Assembly: GCA_038247115.1 (NCBI GenBank)
Contig: JBBRVG010000021.1
Span: 1-48,418, forward strand
DNA from: Pseudaeromonas sp038247115
Lineage (GTDB): Bacteria > Pseudomonadota > Gammaproteobacteria > Enterobacterales > Aeromonadaceae
Direction of reading: 5' to 3'
Length of the DNA stretch: 48,418 bases
In this document: positions 24,759-33,420 of the stretch, piece by piece
Numbering within the stretch: the stretch's first letter is position 1
Layout: every line of letters starts with the position of its first letter
Notes under the pieces: model-generated
What the model was told of the DNA's origin: nothing
Databases searched by the model: none
The model's input: the letters and a program-made list of their open reading frames with translations, nothing else
Position numbers and translations under genes: made by a program

Positions 24759-25574
24759 ATGTGTGAACTGCTGGGCATGAGTGCCAATGTCCCGACTGAC
24801 ATCTGTTTCAGCTTTACGGGTCTGATGCAGCGAGGGGGCAAGACAGGTCCCCATCGTGATGGCTGGGGTATTACTTTTTACGAGGGCAAGGGCTGCCGGA
24901 CCTTCAAGGATCCGATGCCCAGTTGCCAATCACGCATTGCTCAGTTGGTACAAGAGTATCCGATCAAGAGTTGTGCTGTGGTCAGTCATATCCGCCAGGC
25001 CAATCGCGGCGGTGTGGCGCTCGAAAACACCCACCCCTTCACCCGTGAGTTATGGGGCCGTTACTGGACCTTTGCCCACAATGGCCAACTCAGTGGCTAC
25101 GAAGAATGGGCCACGGGGCGCTTTCTGCCGGTGGGGTCGACGGACAGTGAACTGGCTTTTTGCTGGCTCCTCAACCAACTGGAGCTGGCTTTTCCAACGC
25201 CACCGCAGGATATGCGGGCGGTTTTCACGCTGGTGGCCCGCTGCTGTGATGAACTGGCGACTCTCGGGGTCTTCAATATGTTGCTCACCGATGGCGATTA
25301 TGTGATGACCTATTGCACCAGTAATCTGCACTGGCTGACCCGACGTGCACCCTTTGGTCAGGCCCGCTTGCTGGATGAGGATGTCAGTATCGATTTCCAG
25401 CATGAAACGACGCCAAATGATGTGGTGACCATCATAGCGACGCTGCCGCTGACTCAGGATGAGCGTTGGCAGAAAATGGTGACGGCCGAGTGCAATCTGT
25501 TCTATTACGGGGAGCGCATGCTGTGGGGGAGAGCCGATGCGATCCAGGTGAGTGACACCCTGGCTCAGGGGTGA
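24759..25574 (+). CDS. yafJ: Class II glutamine amidotransferase-like protein YafJ
   Basis: A 271-residue protein beginning MCELLGMSAN, so the N-terminal nucleophile Cys2 of class II (Ntn) glutaminase domains is present. Other visible motifs are GPHRDGWGITFYE, SHIRQANRGGVALENTHPF and FAHNGQL, which line the glutamine site. It resembles E. coli YafJ. No synthase domain is fused, and the acceptor of the ammonia is unknown. GGGGAG precedes the ATG. Probably cotranscribed with gmhA. Confidence 0.9.
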   Translation: MCELLGMSANVPTDICFSFTGLMQRGGKTGPHRDGWGITFYEGKGCRTFKDPMPSCQSRIAQLVQEYPIKSCAVVSHIRQANRGGVALENTHPFTRELWGRYWTFAHNGQLSGYEEWATGRFLPVGSTDSELAFCWLLNQLELAFPTPPQDMRAVFTLVARCCDELATLGVFNMLLTDGDYVMTYCTSNLHWLTRRAPFGQARLLDEDVSIDFQHETTPNDVVTIIATLPLTQDERWQKMVTAECNLFYYGERMLWGRADAIQVSDTLAQG

Positions 25575-25594
25575 AGCAGGCTGTAACGTCAGGG

Positions 25595-25625
25595 AAAAAA
25601 GGAGAGGGGAGCCATTGCTCCCCTC
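25595..25625. terminator. Terminator between yafJ and purN
   Basis: GAGAGGGGAGC (25602-25612), loop CATT, GCTCCCCTC (25617-25625). The minus strand exits through six Ts, so it is a strong purN terminator. The plus-strand T tract is poor (TTCGTTATT). Confidence 0.8.
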
Positions 25626-25697
25626 TTCGTTATTCTAGATGTCATCTGCGCATTCAAAAAGAATGCTGCCACTGGTAAGCGCACTTGCGTGGCGATA

Positions 25698-26354
25698 TCA
25701 GCTCAACGCTAGATCTTCGTCGTCACTGGCATATCCCAGCGCCGGGAGTGGTTGTCCATCCAGCCAGGCTTGACCATCCTGCATCCGTAGCCGTTGTTGG
25801 CAAAACCAGTTCACGACCAGAGGATAGAGTTGATGCTCCTGGCTCAGCACCCGCTCGGCGAGTGACGACTCATCATCTTCAGGAAAGATAGGCACTCGAG
25901 CCTGTAAGACAATGGGGCCGCCATCAAGCTCTTCGGTCACAAAGTGCACACTGGCACCATGGACCGTATCGCCAGCGGCGATGGCCCGGGCATGGGTCTT
26001 CACACCTTGATACTTGGGTAACAAGGAGGGATGTATGTTGAGCATGCGTCCGGCAAAATGCTGGACAAATCCTGGCGTCAGGATACGCATGAAACCAGCC
26101 ATCACCAGCAGATCCGGTTGCCAGGTTTCTAGCGCCTGAATCAAGGCGGCATCATAGCTGTCTCGATCGTTGAACGCCTGATTGCTCAGGACCTGGGTGG
26201 CAATCCCTGCCTCTCTGGCTCGCTCCAGAGCAAATGCATCGGGGCGGTTACTGAGCACCCCGACCAATTCACCCTGGATGCGACCCGCAGCACATGCATC
26301 CATCAAGGCCTGCAAATTGCTGCCGTTACCAGAAACCAATACCGCGAAGCGCAT
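25698..26354 (-). CDS. purN: Phosphoribosylglycinamide formyltransferase
   Basis: A 218-residue enzyme that transfers a formyl group from 10-formyl-THF to GAR, the third step of purine synthesis. Catalytic residues are at E. coli positions: N106 and H108 (RMLNIHPSLLPKYQG), and D144 (TEELDGGPIVLQARV). The N-terminal SGNGSNLQALMDAC loop binds substrate phosphate. Its ATG overlaps the purM stop codon (ATGA at 26351-26354 region), which implies translational coupling. Second gene of purMN. Confidence 0.97.
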   Translation of the reverse strand: MRFAVLVSGNGSNLQALMDACAAGRIQGELVGVLSNRPDAFALERAREAGIATQVLSNQAFNDRDSYDAALIQALETWQPDLLVMAGFMRILTPGFVQHFAGRMLNIHPSLLPKYQGVKTHARAIAAGDTVHGASVHFVTEELDGGPIVLQARVPIFPEDDESSLAERVLSQEHQLYPLVVNWFCQQRLRMQDGQAWLDGQPLPALGYASDDEDLALS

Positions 26355-27391
26355 CAGCGGATCTCGACCTGCTCTTCACCCGCCGCCGCATCGGCGATGT
26401 GGCCGATATGCCAGGCTTGTTCGCCTTCGGCCTGCAGCAGAGCCAACGCAGGTGCAACCTGTTCGGCGGGCAGGGCAATGATCATGCCGACGCCGCAGTT
26501 GAAGGTCCGGTACATTTCGTAGGTTTCAACATTACCGTTGGCTTGCAACCAGGAGAACACCGCAGGCCACTGCCAACTGCTACCGTCAATGACAGCTTTG
26601 GTGTTGTCGGGCAGTACGCGCGGGATATTTTCCCAGAAGCCACCGCCGGTGATGTGGGACAGCGCATGGATATCGCAGGCGTCGATCAGCTTGAGGACCG
26701 GTTTGACGTAGATGCGGGTCGGCTCCAGCAGGGCATCGGCCAGTGTGGTATCACCCACGGGCTGTTGCAGATCGGCCTTGGAGACTTCCAGGATTTTGCG
26801 GATCAACGAGAAACCGTTGGAGTGCGGACCGGAGGAGGCCAGAGCGATCAGGGCATCACCCGCCTTGACCTTGGTGCCATCGATGATTTCCGAGGCTTCA
26901 ACCACACCCACGCAGAAACCGGCGATGTCATAGTCTTCGCCCTCGTACATGCCGGGCATCTCGGCGGTTTCACCACCGATCAGCGAGCAACCGGACATCT
27001 CGCAACCGATACCGATGCCGGTGACCACAGCCGCAGCGGTATCCACGTCCAGCTTGCCGGTGGCGTAGTAATCGAGAAAGAACAGGGGTTCAGCACCTTG
27101 TACGATCAGATCGTTGGCACACATGGCGACCAGGTCAATGCCCACTGTGTCATGCTTTTTCAGGTCAATGGCCAGACGCAGCTTGGTACCGACACCATCG
27201 GTGCCAGAAACCAGTACCGGCTCGCGGTAACCGGCCGGAATACGGCACAGGGCGCCGAAGCCGCCGAGGCCACCGATGACTTCCGGACGGCGAGTGCGCT
27301 TGGATACGCCTTTGATCCGCTCAACCAGGGCATTACCAGCATCGATGTCAACGCCAGCGTCCTTGTAGCTCAGTGAAGTCTTGTCAGTCAC
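26354..27391 (-). CDS. purM: Phosphoribosylformylglycinamidine cyclo-ligase (AIR synthetase)
   Basis: A 345-residue enzyme that closes the imidazole ring using ATP, the fifth step of purine synthesis. Length equals E. coli PurM. Conserved segments are LSYKDAGVDIDAGNALVERIK, VLVSGTDGVGTKLRLAIDL, GGETAEMPGMYEGEDYD and LTGGGFWENIPRVLP-like (ITGGGFWENIPRVLP). The start is the GTG at 27391 (VTDKTSLSYKD), with AAGGA 8 bases upstream. A longer frame from 27430 lacks support. A long open frame on the opposite strand is only a shadow of this gene. Divergent from upp with a PurR-like operator between them. Confidence 0.96.
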   Translation of the reverse strand: MTDKTSLSYKDAGVDIDAGNALVERIKGVSKRTRRPEVIGGLGGFGALCRIPAGYREPVLVSGTDGVGTKLRLAIDLKKHDTVGIDLVAMCANDLIVQGAEPLFFLDYYATGKLDVDTAAAVVTGIGIGCEMSGCSLIGGETAEMPGMYEGEDYDIAGFCVGVVEASEIIDGTKVKAGDALIALASSGPHSNGFSLIRKILEVSKADLQQPVGDTTLADALLEPTRIYVKPVLKLIDACDIHALSHITGGGFWENIPRVLPDNTKAVIDGSSWQWPAVFSWLQANGNVETYEMYRTFNCGVGMIIALPAEQVAPALALLQAEGEQAWHIGHIADAAAGEEQVEIR

Positions 27392-27439
27392 GGGAGATCC
27401 TTGTCGTATCAGGGTGGAAAAAACGCGCACATTCTAACA

Positions 27440-27475
27440 ACCAACGCCGCCAGGACAAAACGAAATCGTTTGCCC
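27440..27475 (-). promoter_or_regulatory. purMN promoter with PurR-like operator
   Basis: The 16-mer at 27460-27475 is centred on CG and matches the E. coli PurR consensus ACGCAAACGTTTGCGT at 12 of 16 positions by my count. On the minus strand, -35 TTGTCC and -10 TAGAAT with a 16-base spacer lie just downstream of it. E. coli purMN is PurR-controlled, with upp divergent as here. Sites seen; regulation inferred. Confidence 0.55.
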
Positions 27476-27555
27476 ATCGTTCGATTAAACTGCTCCACAG
27501 TGGCTCTGCTGAATGATAAAATTCCGAGGTTATGATGGCGCCCGAGGAGCAAATG

Positions 27556-28182
27556 ATGAAAGTAGTAGAAGTCAAACACCCGTTGGTTAAGCACAAGTTG
27601 GGTCTGATGCGTGAAGCGGATATCAGCACCAAGCGTTTTCGTGAACTGGCCAAGGAGGTGGGGAGTCTGCTGACTTATGAGGCGACCGCCGATTTCGAGA
27701 CCGAAAAAGTAACCATTGAAGGCTGGAATGGTCCCGTGGATGTGGATCAGATCAAGGGCAAGAAAGTCACTGTGGTGCCTATCCTGCGGGCTGGTCTGGG
27801 CATGATGGATGGCGTTCTGGAGCATATGCCGAGCGCTCGGGTCAGCGTGGTGGGAATTTACCGCGATGAAGAAACCCTGAAGCCGGTTCCCTATTTTGAA
27901 AAGATTGTCAGCAATATCGAAGAGCGCTTGGCACTGGTGGTGGATCCCATGCTGGCCACCGGTGGCTCCATGATTGCCACTATCGATCTATTGAAGAAGA
28001 AAGGTTGTAAGTCTATCAAAGTGATTGTGCTGGTGGCGGCACCGGAAGGGCTGGCTGCATTACAAGCCGCTCATGATGATGTCGAGCTCTACTGTGCAGC
28101 CATCGATCAGAAATTGAATGAAAAAGGCTATATAGGTCCAGGCTTGGGTGATGCTGGGGATAAGATCTTCGGAACCAAGTAA
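27556..28182 (+). CDS. upp: Uracil phosphoribosyltransferase
   Basis: A 208-residue enzyme that salvages uracil to UMP using PRPP; length equals E. coli Upp. The PRPP loop is VDPMLATGGSMIATIDLLK, and the uracil site is the C-terminal GYIGPGLGDAGDKIFGTK. The ATG at 27556 (MKVVEVKHPLVKHKLG) lies 6 bases after GAGGAG; the ATG at 27553 is closer than usual. Divergent from purMN. In E. coli uraA follows upp, but here no uracil permease follows. Confidence 0.97.
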   Translation: MKVVEVKHPLVKHKLGLMREADISTKRFRELAKEVGSLLTYEATADFETEKVTIEGWNGPVDVDQIKGKKVTVVPILRAGLGMMDGVLEHMPSARVSVVGIYRDEETLKPVPYFEKIVSNIEERLALVVDPMLATGGSMIATIDLLKKKGCKSIKVIVLVAAPEGLAALQAAHDDVELYCAAIDQKLNEKGYIGPGLGDAGDKIFGTK

Positions 28183-28197
28183 GTGATGCATGGATTT

Positions 28198-28221
28198 AAA
28201 ACCGGCTGCGGCCGGTTTTTT
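28198..28221 (+). terminator. Terminator after upp
   Basis: AAACCGGC, loop TGCG, GCCGGTTT followed by further Ts. It begins 16 bases after the upp stop. Confidence 0.88.
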
Positions 28222-28332
28222 TGTTTCTGCCGCTAACAATTTCAGGCTTCAGACTCGATGGATTTGGGCTTCACCTTGCGATTGCTCAATGCCGAAGGCT
28301 ATCATCGACGCTCCCTGATCGAGGACACCTCT

Positions 28333-29448
28333 ATGCTGCGTCTGCCCACATTGCTGAGTCTGCTGTTGCTTTGCATCGCTCCTGCTTGGTCTGCTACGCC
28401 CGAATCTTCCGCCACTCTGTTTCAGGTCACAGTGCCTGCGGGTGGCAATGTGCTGGCGGCCCAGCGGCAAGGACTGGTGACCGTCTTGCAGCGGCTCACC
28501 GGAGGCGCGATTGATGTGACTCGCCCAGCCGTTGCTCAAGGGGTGGATCAGGTCGGTAGTCTGGTGCGCAGTGTGGAGCAGGGAGCTGATGGGTTGCGGG
28601 TGGATTTTGATCCGGAAGGGGTAAAACGGTTGGTGGCACTCGGCATGGTGCCCTACTGGGAACAGCCCCGGCCAGCGTTGTTATTCTGGGTGGTGGATGA
28701 CCAGCTGCCGGTGCCCTTGATTCCCGGTGATAGCTCGACGTCCTGGCCACAGCTCTTCTCCCGCGAAGGCGCGATGTGGGCCATCCCGGCTCTGTTCCCG
28801 TTGTTGGATCTGGACGATTTGACGCTGATTTCTACGGATGTGGTGGCTCAGGGTCTGATGCCGCCGCTGCTGAAAGCCAGCCAGCGTTATGGCGATGAGT
28901 TGCTGATCGTCCGCGGGCGCTTGAGTCAACAGGGGGAACAGTGGCAATTGCAGTGGCATCTGCATGCCGGTGCGGGTAAGGGCGAGGCGCTGATCAACGG
29001 TCAGAGCCAAGGGACGGCGGAGGCGGTTGTCTCGCAGACGCTGAGTGCCATCAGCCACTATCTGGCCGACCGTTACGGCAAGATATTACCCCTGCCACCT
29101 GTGGTCCCGGCGGCGGTCAGCGGCGCCCAGGTGACCAGTGCTGCAGTGGCGACCGGCGCTGTTCTGCCAACCAGTACGGCGACGGCGGCAGTATCGGACT
29201 CCGGCACTGCCACCCTGCAAGTGGATAACGTCAAGAGTGTGGATGACTTGCTGGCGTTGCAGGGTTTGTTGCGCCAACTTACCGTCGTCACTCAGAGCAA
29301 TGTGTCCAGCATGACTGGCGATACGGTAATTTTTACGCTCAGCCTCAACACGGATGCCAATGGATTCTTTGCCGCCTTGCAGGATCAACAGCGATTGGTG
29401 CCCGCGGATGTTAATAATCGCTTCCATATGCAGTGGCGTCAGCCCTGA
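28333..29448 (+). CDS. DUF2066 family exported protein of unknown function
   Basis: A 371-residue protein. Residues 1-21 (MLRLPTLLSLLLLCIAPAWSA) form a signal peptide, so it is periplasmic or surface-exposed. The N-terminal half resembles the DUF2066 domain found next to hda in Vibrio, Shewanella and relatives (FQVTVPAGGNVLAAQRQGLVTVLQRLTGG; YWEQPRPALLFWVVDD). A Val/Ala/Thr-rich linker spans about 255-305. A C-terminal segment (VKSVDDLLALQGLLRQLTVV) then follows, resembling a small ferredoxin-like or flagellar-type repeat fold. Function is unknown. The ATG at 28333 has GAGG 8 bases before it; an upstream ATG at 28258 is not favoured. The gene ends 27 bases before hda, so the two are probably cotranscribed. 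Confidence 0.8.
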   Translation: MLRLPTLLSLLLLCIAPAWSATPESSATLFQVTVPAGGNVLAAQRQGLVTVLQRLTGGAIDVTRPAVAQGVDQVGSLVRSVEQGADGLRVDFDPEGVKRLVALGMVPYWEQPRPALLFWVVDDQLPVPLIPGDSSTSWPQLFSREGAMWAIPALFPLLDLDDLTLISTDVVAQGLMPPLLKASQRYGDELLIVRGRLSQQGEQWQLQWHLHAGAGKGEALINGQSQGTAEAVVSQTLSAISHYLADRYGKILPLPPVVPAAVSGAQVTSAAVATGAVLPTSTATAAVSDSGTATLQVDNVKSVDDLLALQGLLRQLTVVTQSNVSSMTGDTVIFTLSLNTDANGFFAALQDQQRLVPADVNNRFHMQWRQP

Positions 29449-29475
29449 GTCCGCCTCTTGAATAGGGAATATTCC

Positions 29476-30177
29476 GTGAGTCAACCCGCCCAACTCTCCT
29501 TGGCTGTCCAGTTGCCAGATGATGAGACCTTTGCCAGTTTCTACCCTGGGGATAATGCCCAGCTCATCACTAACTTGAAGAATGCCGCCATTGGTCAGGG
29601 TGCTCCTCTACTGTTTGTCTGGGGAAGTCACGGCTCGGGTCGTTCGCATCTGCTCCACGCTACCTGCGCCGAGGTCAATGCCAGTGGCGATGCGGCGGCT
29701 TATATACCGCTAGAACAATATGCGGAGTTTGATCCCGGTGTGCTGGATCAGATGGAGCAACTGCCACTGGTGTGCCTGGATAATCTGGATGCCATTGCCG
29801 GGCATCCGGAATGGGAGGAGTCGCTGTTTGATTTCTTCAATCGCTGGAAAGAGCATAATCAGGGCTCGCTCATCGTCACGGCAGCAACGGCACCGCGAAA
29901 AATCGGCTTAGGGCTTGCTGATCTGGCCTCCCGACTGGATTGGGGTCTGGCTTACCAGCTGCATGAGCTGGACGATGAGGGAAAACTCAGCGCCCTGCAG
30001 TTGCGAGCCGAGCTGCGCGGTTTCAAGTTGCCGGTTGATGTCGGGCGGTTTCTGCTCAACCGTTTGTCCCGGGATATGCGAACCTTGTTGACTACGCTGA
30101 ATGAGCTGGATAACGCCTCGCTGGATGCCAAGCGCAAGTTGACGATTCCCTTTGTCAAAGAGGCGCTGCGTCTCTAG
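29476..30177 (+). CDS. hda: DnaA regulatory inactivator Hda
   Basis: A 233-residue AAA+ protein that, with DNA-loaded clamp, stimulates ATP hydrolysis by DnaA to prevent re-initiation. The N-terminal clamp-binding motif is QLSLAV (E. coli QLSLPL). The P-loop-like region is WGSHGSGRSHLLHATCAE; Walker B is PLVCLDNLDAIAG. Sensor and arginine-finger regions include LASRLDWGLAYQL and LSRDMRTLLTTLNELDNAS. The GTG at 29476 follows AGGGAA and mirrors the E. coli start; a TTG at 29458 is less likely. Length equals E. coli Hda. Confidence 0.95.
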   Translation: MSQPAQLSLAVQLPDDETFASFYPGDNAQLITNLKNAAIGQGAPLLFVWGSHGSGRSHLLHATCAEVNASGDAAAYIPLEQYAEFDPGVLDQMEQLPLVCLDNLDAIAGHPEWEESLFDFFNRWKEHNQGSLIVTAATAPRKIGLGLADLASRLDWGLAYQLHELDDEGKLSALQLRAELRGFKLPVDVGRFLLNRLSRDMRTLLTTLNELDNASLDAKRKLTIPFVKEALRL

Positions 30178-30200
30178 TCGAACCGGTTGCGCGACTGACA

Positions 30201-30230
30201 AAAAAGCCAGCAAGTGATTGCTGGCTTTTT
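30201..30230. terminator. Bidirectional terminator between hda and yfgD
   Basis: AAAAAGCCAGCAA (30201-30213), loop GTGA, TTGCTGGCTTTTT (30218-30230): 13 paired bases with A and T ends. Confidence 0.92.
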
Positions 30231-30248
30231 GCATGGAGGCGTTTCAAA

Positions 30249-30599
30249 TCACAGGATCTCCAGGACCTGCTCTGGCGGGCGACCGAGGCGGGCCTGTTCG
30301 CCGTGAACCACTATAGGGCGCTCCATCAGGGAGGGATGTTCCGCCAGCAGCTGATACAAGGCATCCTCGTCCAGCTGCTGATTAGCCACTCCCAGTGTCT
30401 GGTACAGCTCATCTTTGCTGCGCATCAGTTGCCGCACCGAACTGAAGCCCAGCTGGCGGGTGAGGGTTTTCAACAACTCGATCGTCGGTGGCGTCTCCAG
30501 ATAGCGCACCACCTCGGGTACTAATCCGCGAGCCTCCAGCAGGGCCAAGGTTTCCCGACTCTTGGAGCAGCGGGGATTATGATAGATAGATAAATGCAT
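30249..30599 (-). CDS. yfgD: ArsC-family thioredoxin-fold protein YfgD
   Basis: A 116-residue protein of the arsenate reductase (glutaredoxin-type) family. The active-site cysteine is in YHNPRCSKSRETLALLE (HX3CX3R form). The C-terminal RPIVVHGEQARLGRPPEQVLEIL is typical. Arsenate reduction is possible, but E. coli YfgD is not a proven arsenate reductase, so the substrate is uncertain. The ATG at 30599 follows CAGGAG. It is 46 bases downstream of bepA on the same strand, the order seen in E. coli (bepA-yfgD). Confidence 0.9.
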   Translation of the reverse strand: MHLSIYHNPRCSKSRETLALLEARGLVPEVVRYLETPPTIELLKTLTRQLGFSSVRQLMRSKDELYQTLGVANQQLDEDALYQLLAEHPSLMERPIVVHGEQARLGRPPEQVLEIL

Positions 30600-30645
30600 G
30601 CCTTTCTCCTGCTTGCTGTTGCTTGATGCCGAAGGGGGATCTCGC

Positions 30646-32094
30646 TTATTGGCGCAGACTCTCATCCAGCCGCTTGGCTTCTTCAAGCTGAACCAAGCGG
30701 GCATCAATGCGGGCTAACGCCAGCTTGTCGCTGCTGGTTGCCCGGGCCAGATTGAGTTCATCCATTGCCCGCAGATAATCACCAGCAAGCGCTTTGCTCT
30801 CGGCATAGGCCAGGTGCAGGTTGGTTTCATCGCCCGCTTGCTGGTAGACATCGACCAGGGTGCGCCATCCCAAATTGCTGTCGGGATGATTACGGACATA
30901 CAAATCCAGCAACTTGGCTGCTTTGGGTAATTGATTCTGCTGCATGTAACAACTGGCGAGATTGAAGATCACTACACTGTTATCGGGTAACTGTGCCTGC
31001 TTACTCTCCAAACGCTGGATGGCCTGATTATATCGCTGGCTGGCCATATCGATGTCGGTCTGGGTATCGAGAATGAATAGGTCATCCGGAAATCGCTGTG
31101 CCAGGTCATTGATGATTGCAGCGGCATCTTGAGTCCGGTTCAGGGCTAACAGGGCCAGTGCCTTGCCATACAGCAGATGATTCTGCTTACCGCTGCGGCT
31201 GATCTGGTGATCAAAATAGCTCAGCATGCCATCGGGTGTTTCCTGACTGAATCGAACCTGGATGCGGGCCTTGGCAAACAGGAAGTCAGCGTCGTTGTGA
31301 GGGGATTGCCGTGGAAAGTTGGCCGCTCGACTGCGAGCCTCGGAAATTCGGGTCTCGGGGAGCGGGTGCGTGAGCAGCATTTCCGGAGGCTTGGTGGCGT
31401 AACGATAGTTAGCCGCCAGTTTTTGGAAGAAATTAGCCATACCCATGGGTTCGAAACCGGCATCGTAGAGCAATTTCATGCCGATGCGATCCGCTTCGTA
31501 TTCATTATCGCGGGTATAGTTGATGGCCGATTGGACTTGCAAACCCATGGTGGTTTGCAATGCGGCAATGCCGACTGTGGGGTTGAGAATAGCTAGGGCA
31601 ACCGAGCCGACGAGACCTGCGATGGTGACGGGCGTTTGCCGGGTTTGGGCTTCCATGTAACGGGCAATATGTCGTTGGGTGACATGACTTATTTCATGGG
31701 CGAGTACCGAGGCAAGTTCGCTTTCGGTCTCGGCATTTAAAAAGAGTCCGGAATGAACCTTAACCTTGCCGCCGAGAAAGGCGGCGGCGTTGATGCTATC
31801 GTCTTTGACCAGAAAAAAGGTAAAGGGGAATCGCACATCATTGGCGCGGCTGACCAGACGCTGTCCCAGATCATCCAGATACTCATTCAAAACAGGGTCA
31901 TCAATGATCGGCAACTGGGCGCGGGCAATTCGCATGAAGGCGTTGCCGTAGACAATTTCGCGGTCGATTGAGAGTGCAGATACCCCGGCCGTCCCGATAT
32001 CGGGCAATTGACTCTCATTGATGGCATAAGCTGAGTGGATGGACAGCATGGCCAGCAGGGCACTGGCTAATGATTGCAAACAACGCTTTAACAT
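30646..32094 (-). CDS. bepA: Periplasmic metalloprotease and chaperone BepA
   Basis: A 482-residue M48 protease that helps assemble or degrade LptD and other outer-membrane proteins at the BAM complex. Residues 1-24 are a signal peptide ending SAYA. The zinc motif HEISH gives H133, E134 and H137, preceded by ESELASVLA; the third ligand region is NEYEADRIGMKLL. The C-terminal half (about 300-480) is built of TPR-like helical repeats (LYGKALALLALNRTQDAAAII; VVIFNLASCYMQQNQLPKA). Length is close to E. coli BepA/YfgC (487). GGAGG lies 9 bases before the ATG at 32094. Confidence 0.95.
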   Translation of the reverse strand: MLKRCLQSLASALLAMLSIHSAYAINESQLPDIGTAGVSALSIDREIVYGNAFMRIARAQLPIIDDPVLNEYLDDLGQRLVSRANDVRFPFTFFLVKDDSINAAAFLGGKVKVHSGLFLNAETESELASVLAHEISHVTQRHIARYMEAQTRQTPVTIAGLVGSVALAILNPTVGIAALQTTMGLQVQSAINYTRDNEYEADRIGMKLLYDAGFEPMGMANFFQKLAANYRYATKPPEMLLTHPLPETRISEARSRAANFPRQSPHNDADFLFAKARIQVRFSQETPDGMLSYFDHQISRSGKQNHLLYGKALALLALNRTQDAAAIINDLAQRFPDDLFILDTQTDIDMASQRYNQAIQRLESKQAQLPDNSVVIFNLASCYMQQNQLPKAAKLLDLYVRNHPDSNLGWRTLVDVYQQAGDETNLHLAYAESKALAGDYLRAMDELNLARATSSDKLALARIDARLVQLEEAKRLDESLRQ

Positions 32095-32309
32095 CACGTG
32101 ACTACCTCCATGAAAAAGCTCGGGCAGAATACTCCGCCAAGCGGCCAATGAACAAGCGTTGTTTCATGACTCTCCGGGGTAGATAATAGCGGCCAGCGGC
32201 CGTCCTGACTCGGCTTGTTCAGAGTGGTACGGCCCCGGAATCAAGGCGGGTGTCACCCATGATGGGCTTCGAGTCGCAGTGCTGATCTCTGTCTGCTATA
32301 GGGTTCCCC

Positions 32310-33407
32310 ATGTTTAAGATCCTCCTCAATTGGTACAAGCGACGTTTTTCTGATCCCAACGCCGTGACGCTGTTTTTGTTATTGCTGACTGGTTTTGCCA
32401 CCATCTATTTTTTTGGCGATTTGATAAGCCCCATACTGGTCGCGCTGGTACTGGCGTATCTGCTGGATTGGCCGACGCAACGACTGATGCGGTTAGGGTG
32501 TAGCCGGACGCTGAGTGTCAGTCTGGTGCTACTACTCTTTATCGGTGTCATGTTGCTGCTGCTGACCGGCTTGCTGCCGAGCATAGTGCGCCAGGGGGTC
32601 AATCTGGCTCGTGAAGCTCCGAGTATGCTGGGCAACCTCAAGATCTATATGTTGCGATTACCCGAGTCGTATCCGGATCTGATGGATGTCTCCCTGGCCG
32701 AAACCTTGCTCAATACGGTGCAAGCGCGTTTTGTAAAACTGGGTGAGTTGATCGTGTCGGCTTCCGTGTCGTCGCTCATCAATGTCGTCGTGGTGATGGT
32801 GTACCTGATCCTGGTACCGCTGATGGTATTTTTCATGCTCAAGGACAAGGCCATACTGTTGGCGGGTGTCTATCGCTTTTTGCCCAGCAATCGGGCACTG
32901 GCGACTCAGGTCTGGATCGAAATGAATGAGCAGATTGTGAAGTATATCCGCGGCAAGGTGATCCACATCCTGATTGTCAGCCTGGCCAACTACCTGGTCT
33001 TCTCCATCATGGGGATCGATTATGCGCTGCTACTGGGAGTCGGCGTGGGATTGTCCGTGCTGATTCCCTATGTCGGTGCCGTGATGATCAGCGTCCCCGT
33101 GGTCATTGTCGGTTTGTTCCAGTGGGGTGTGAATCCGGAATTTGCCTATCTGCTGATCGCTTACCTGGTGATTCAGGCGCTGGATGCCAATCTGCTGGTT
33201 CCCTTGCTGTTTTCCGAGGCCATGAATCTGCACCCGATCGCGATCATCATAGCCGTGCTGGTGTTTGGTGGTTTGTGGGGCTTCTGGGGCGTATTTTTTG
33301 CCATTCCCCTGGCCACGCTGGTCAAAGCGGTAGTCAATGCATGGCCGGGGAGTAGTCAGAAAGTGGAGCGCTCGAACAGGGATGGGGCTCCCAAGGTTGC
33401 CTCCTGA
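32310..33407 (+). CDS. perM: AI-2E family transporter PerM
   Basis: A 365-residue inner-membrane protein similar to E. coli PerM/YfgO. Hydrophobic helices are visible at about 20-50, 65-95, 155-180 and 213-345. Conserved family features include the start of the family domain (SPILVALVLAYLLDWP) and LGVGVGLSVLIPYVGAV, with VIQALDANLLVPLLFSEAMNLHP near the end. The transported substrate is unknown; the family also includes TqsA. Divergent from bepA, as in E. coli. Its stop codon lies in a hairpin facing cnoX. Confidence 0.92.
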   Translation: MFKILLNWYKRRFSDPNAVTLFLLLLTGFATIYFFGDLISPILVALVLAYLLDWPTQRLMRLGCSRTLSVSLVLLLFIGVMLLLLTGLLPSIVRQGVNLAREAPSMLGNLKIYMLRLPESYPDLMDVSLAETLLNTVQARFVKLGELIVSASVSSLINVVVVMVYLILVPLMVFFMLKDKAILLAGVYRFLPSNRALATQVWIEMNEQIVKYIRGKVIHILIVSLANYLVFSIMGIDYALLLGVGVGLSVLIPYVGAVMISVPVVIVGLFQWGVNPEFAYLLIAYLVIQALDANLLVPLLFSEAMNLHPIAIIIAVLVFGGLWGFWGVFFAIPLATLVKAVVNAWPGSSQKVERSNRDGAPKVAS

Positions 33408-33417
33408 TGAGGCAACG
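33397..33417. terminator. Hairpin between convergent perM and cnoX
   Basis: GTTGCCTC (33397-33404), loop CTGAT, GAGGCAAC (33410-33417): eight perfect pairs covering the perM stop codon. There is no T tract, so it is a weak or Rho-assisted end at best. Confidence 0.4.
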
Positions 33418-33420
33418 GAA

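Noticed and set aside
26294..27376. Long open frame antisense to purM (360 codons)
   Set aside because: The opposite strand encodes a clear PurM of exact family length. The antisense product looks low in information and matches nothing I know.
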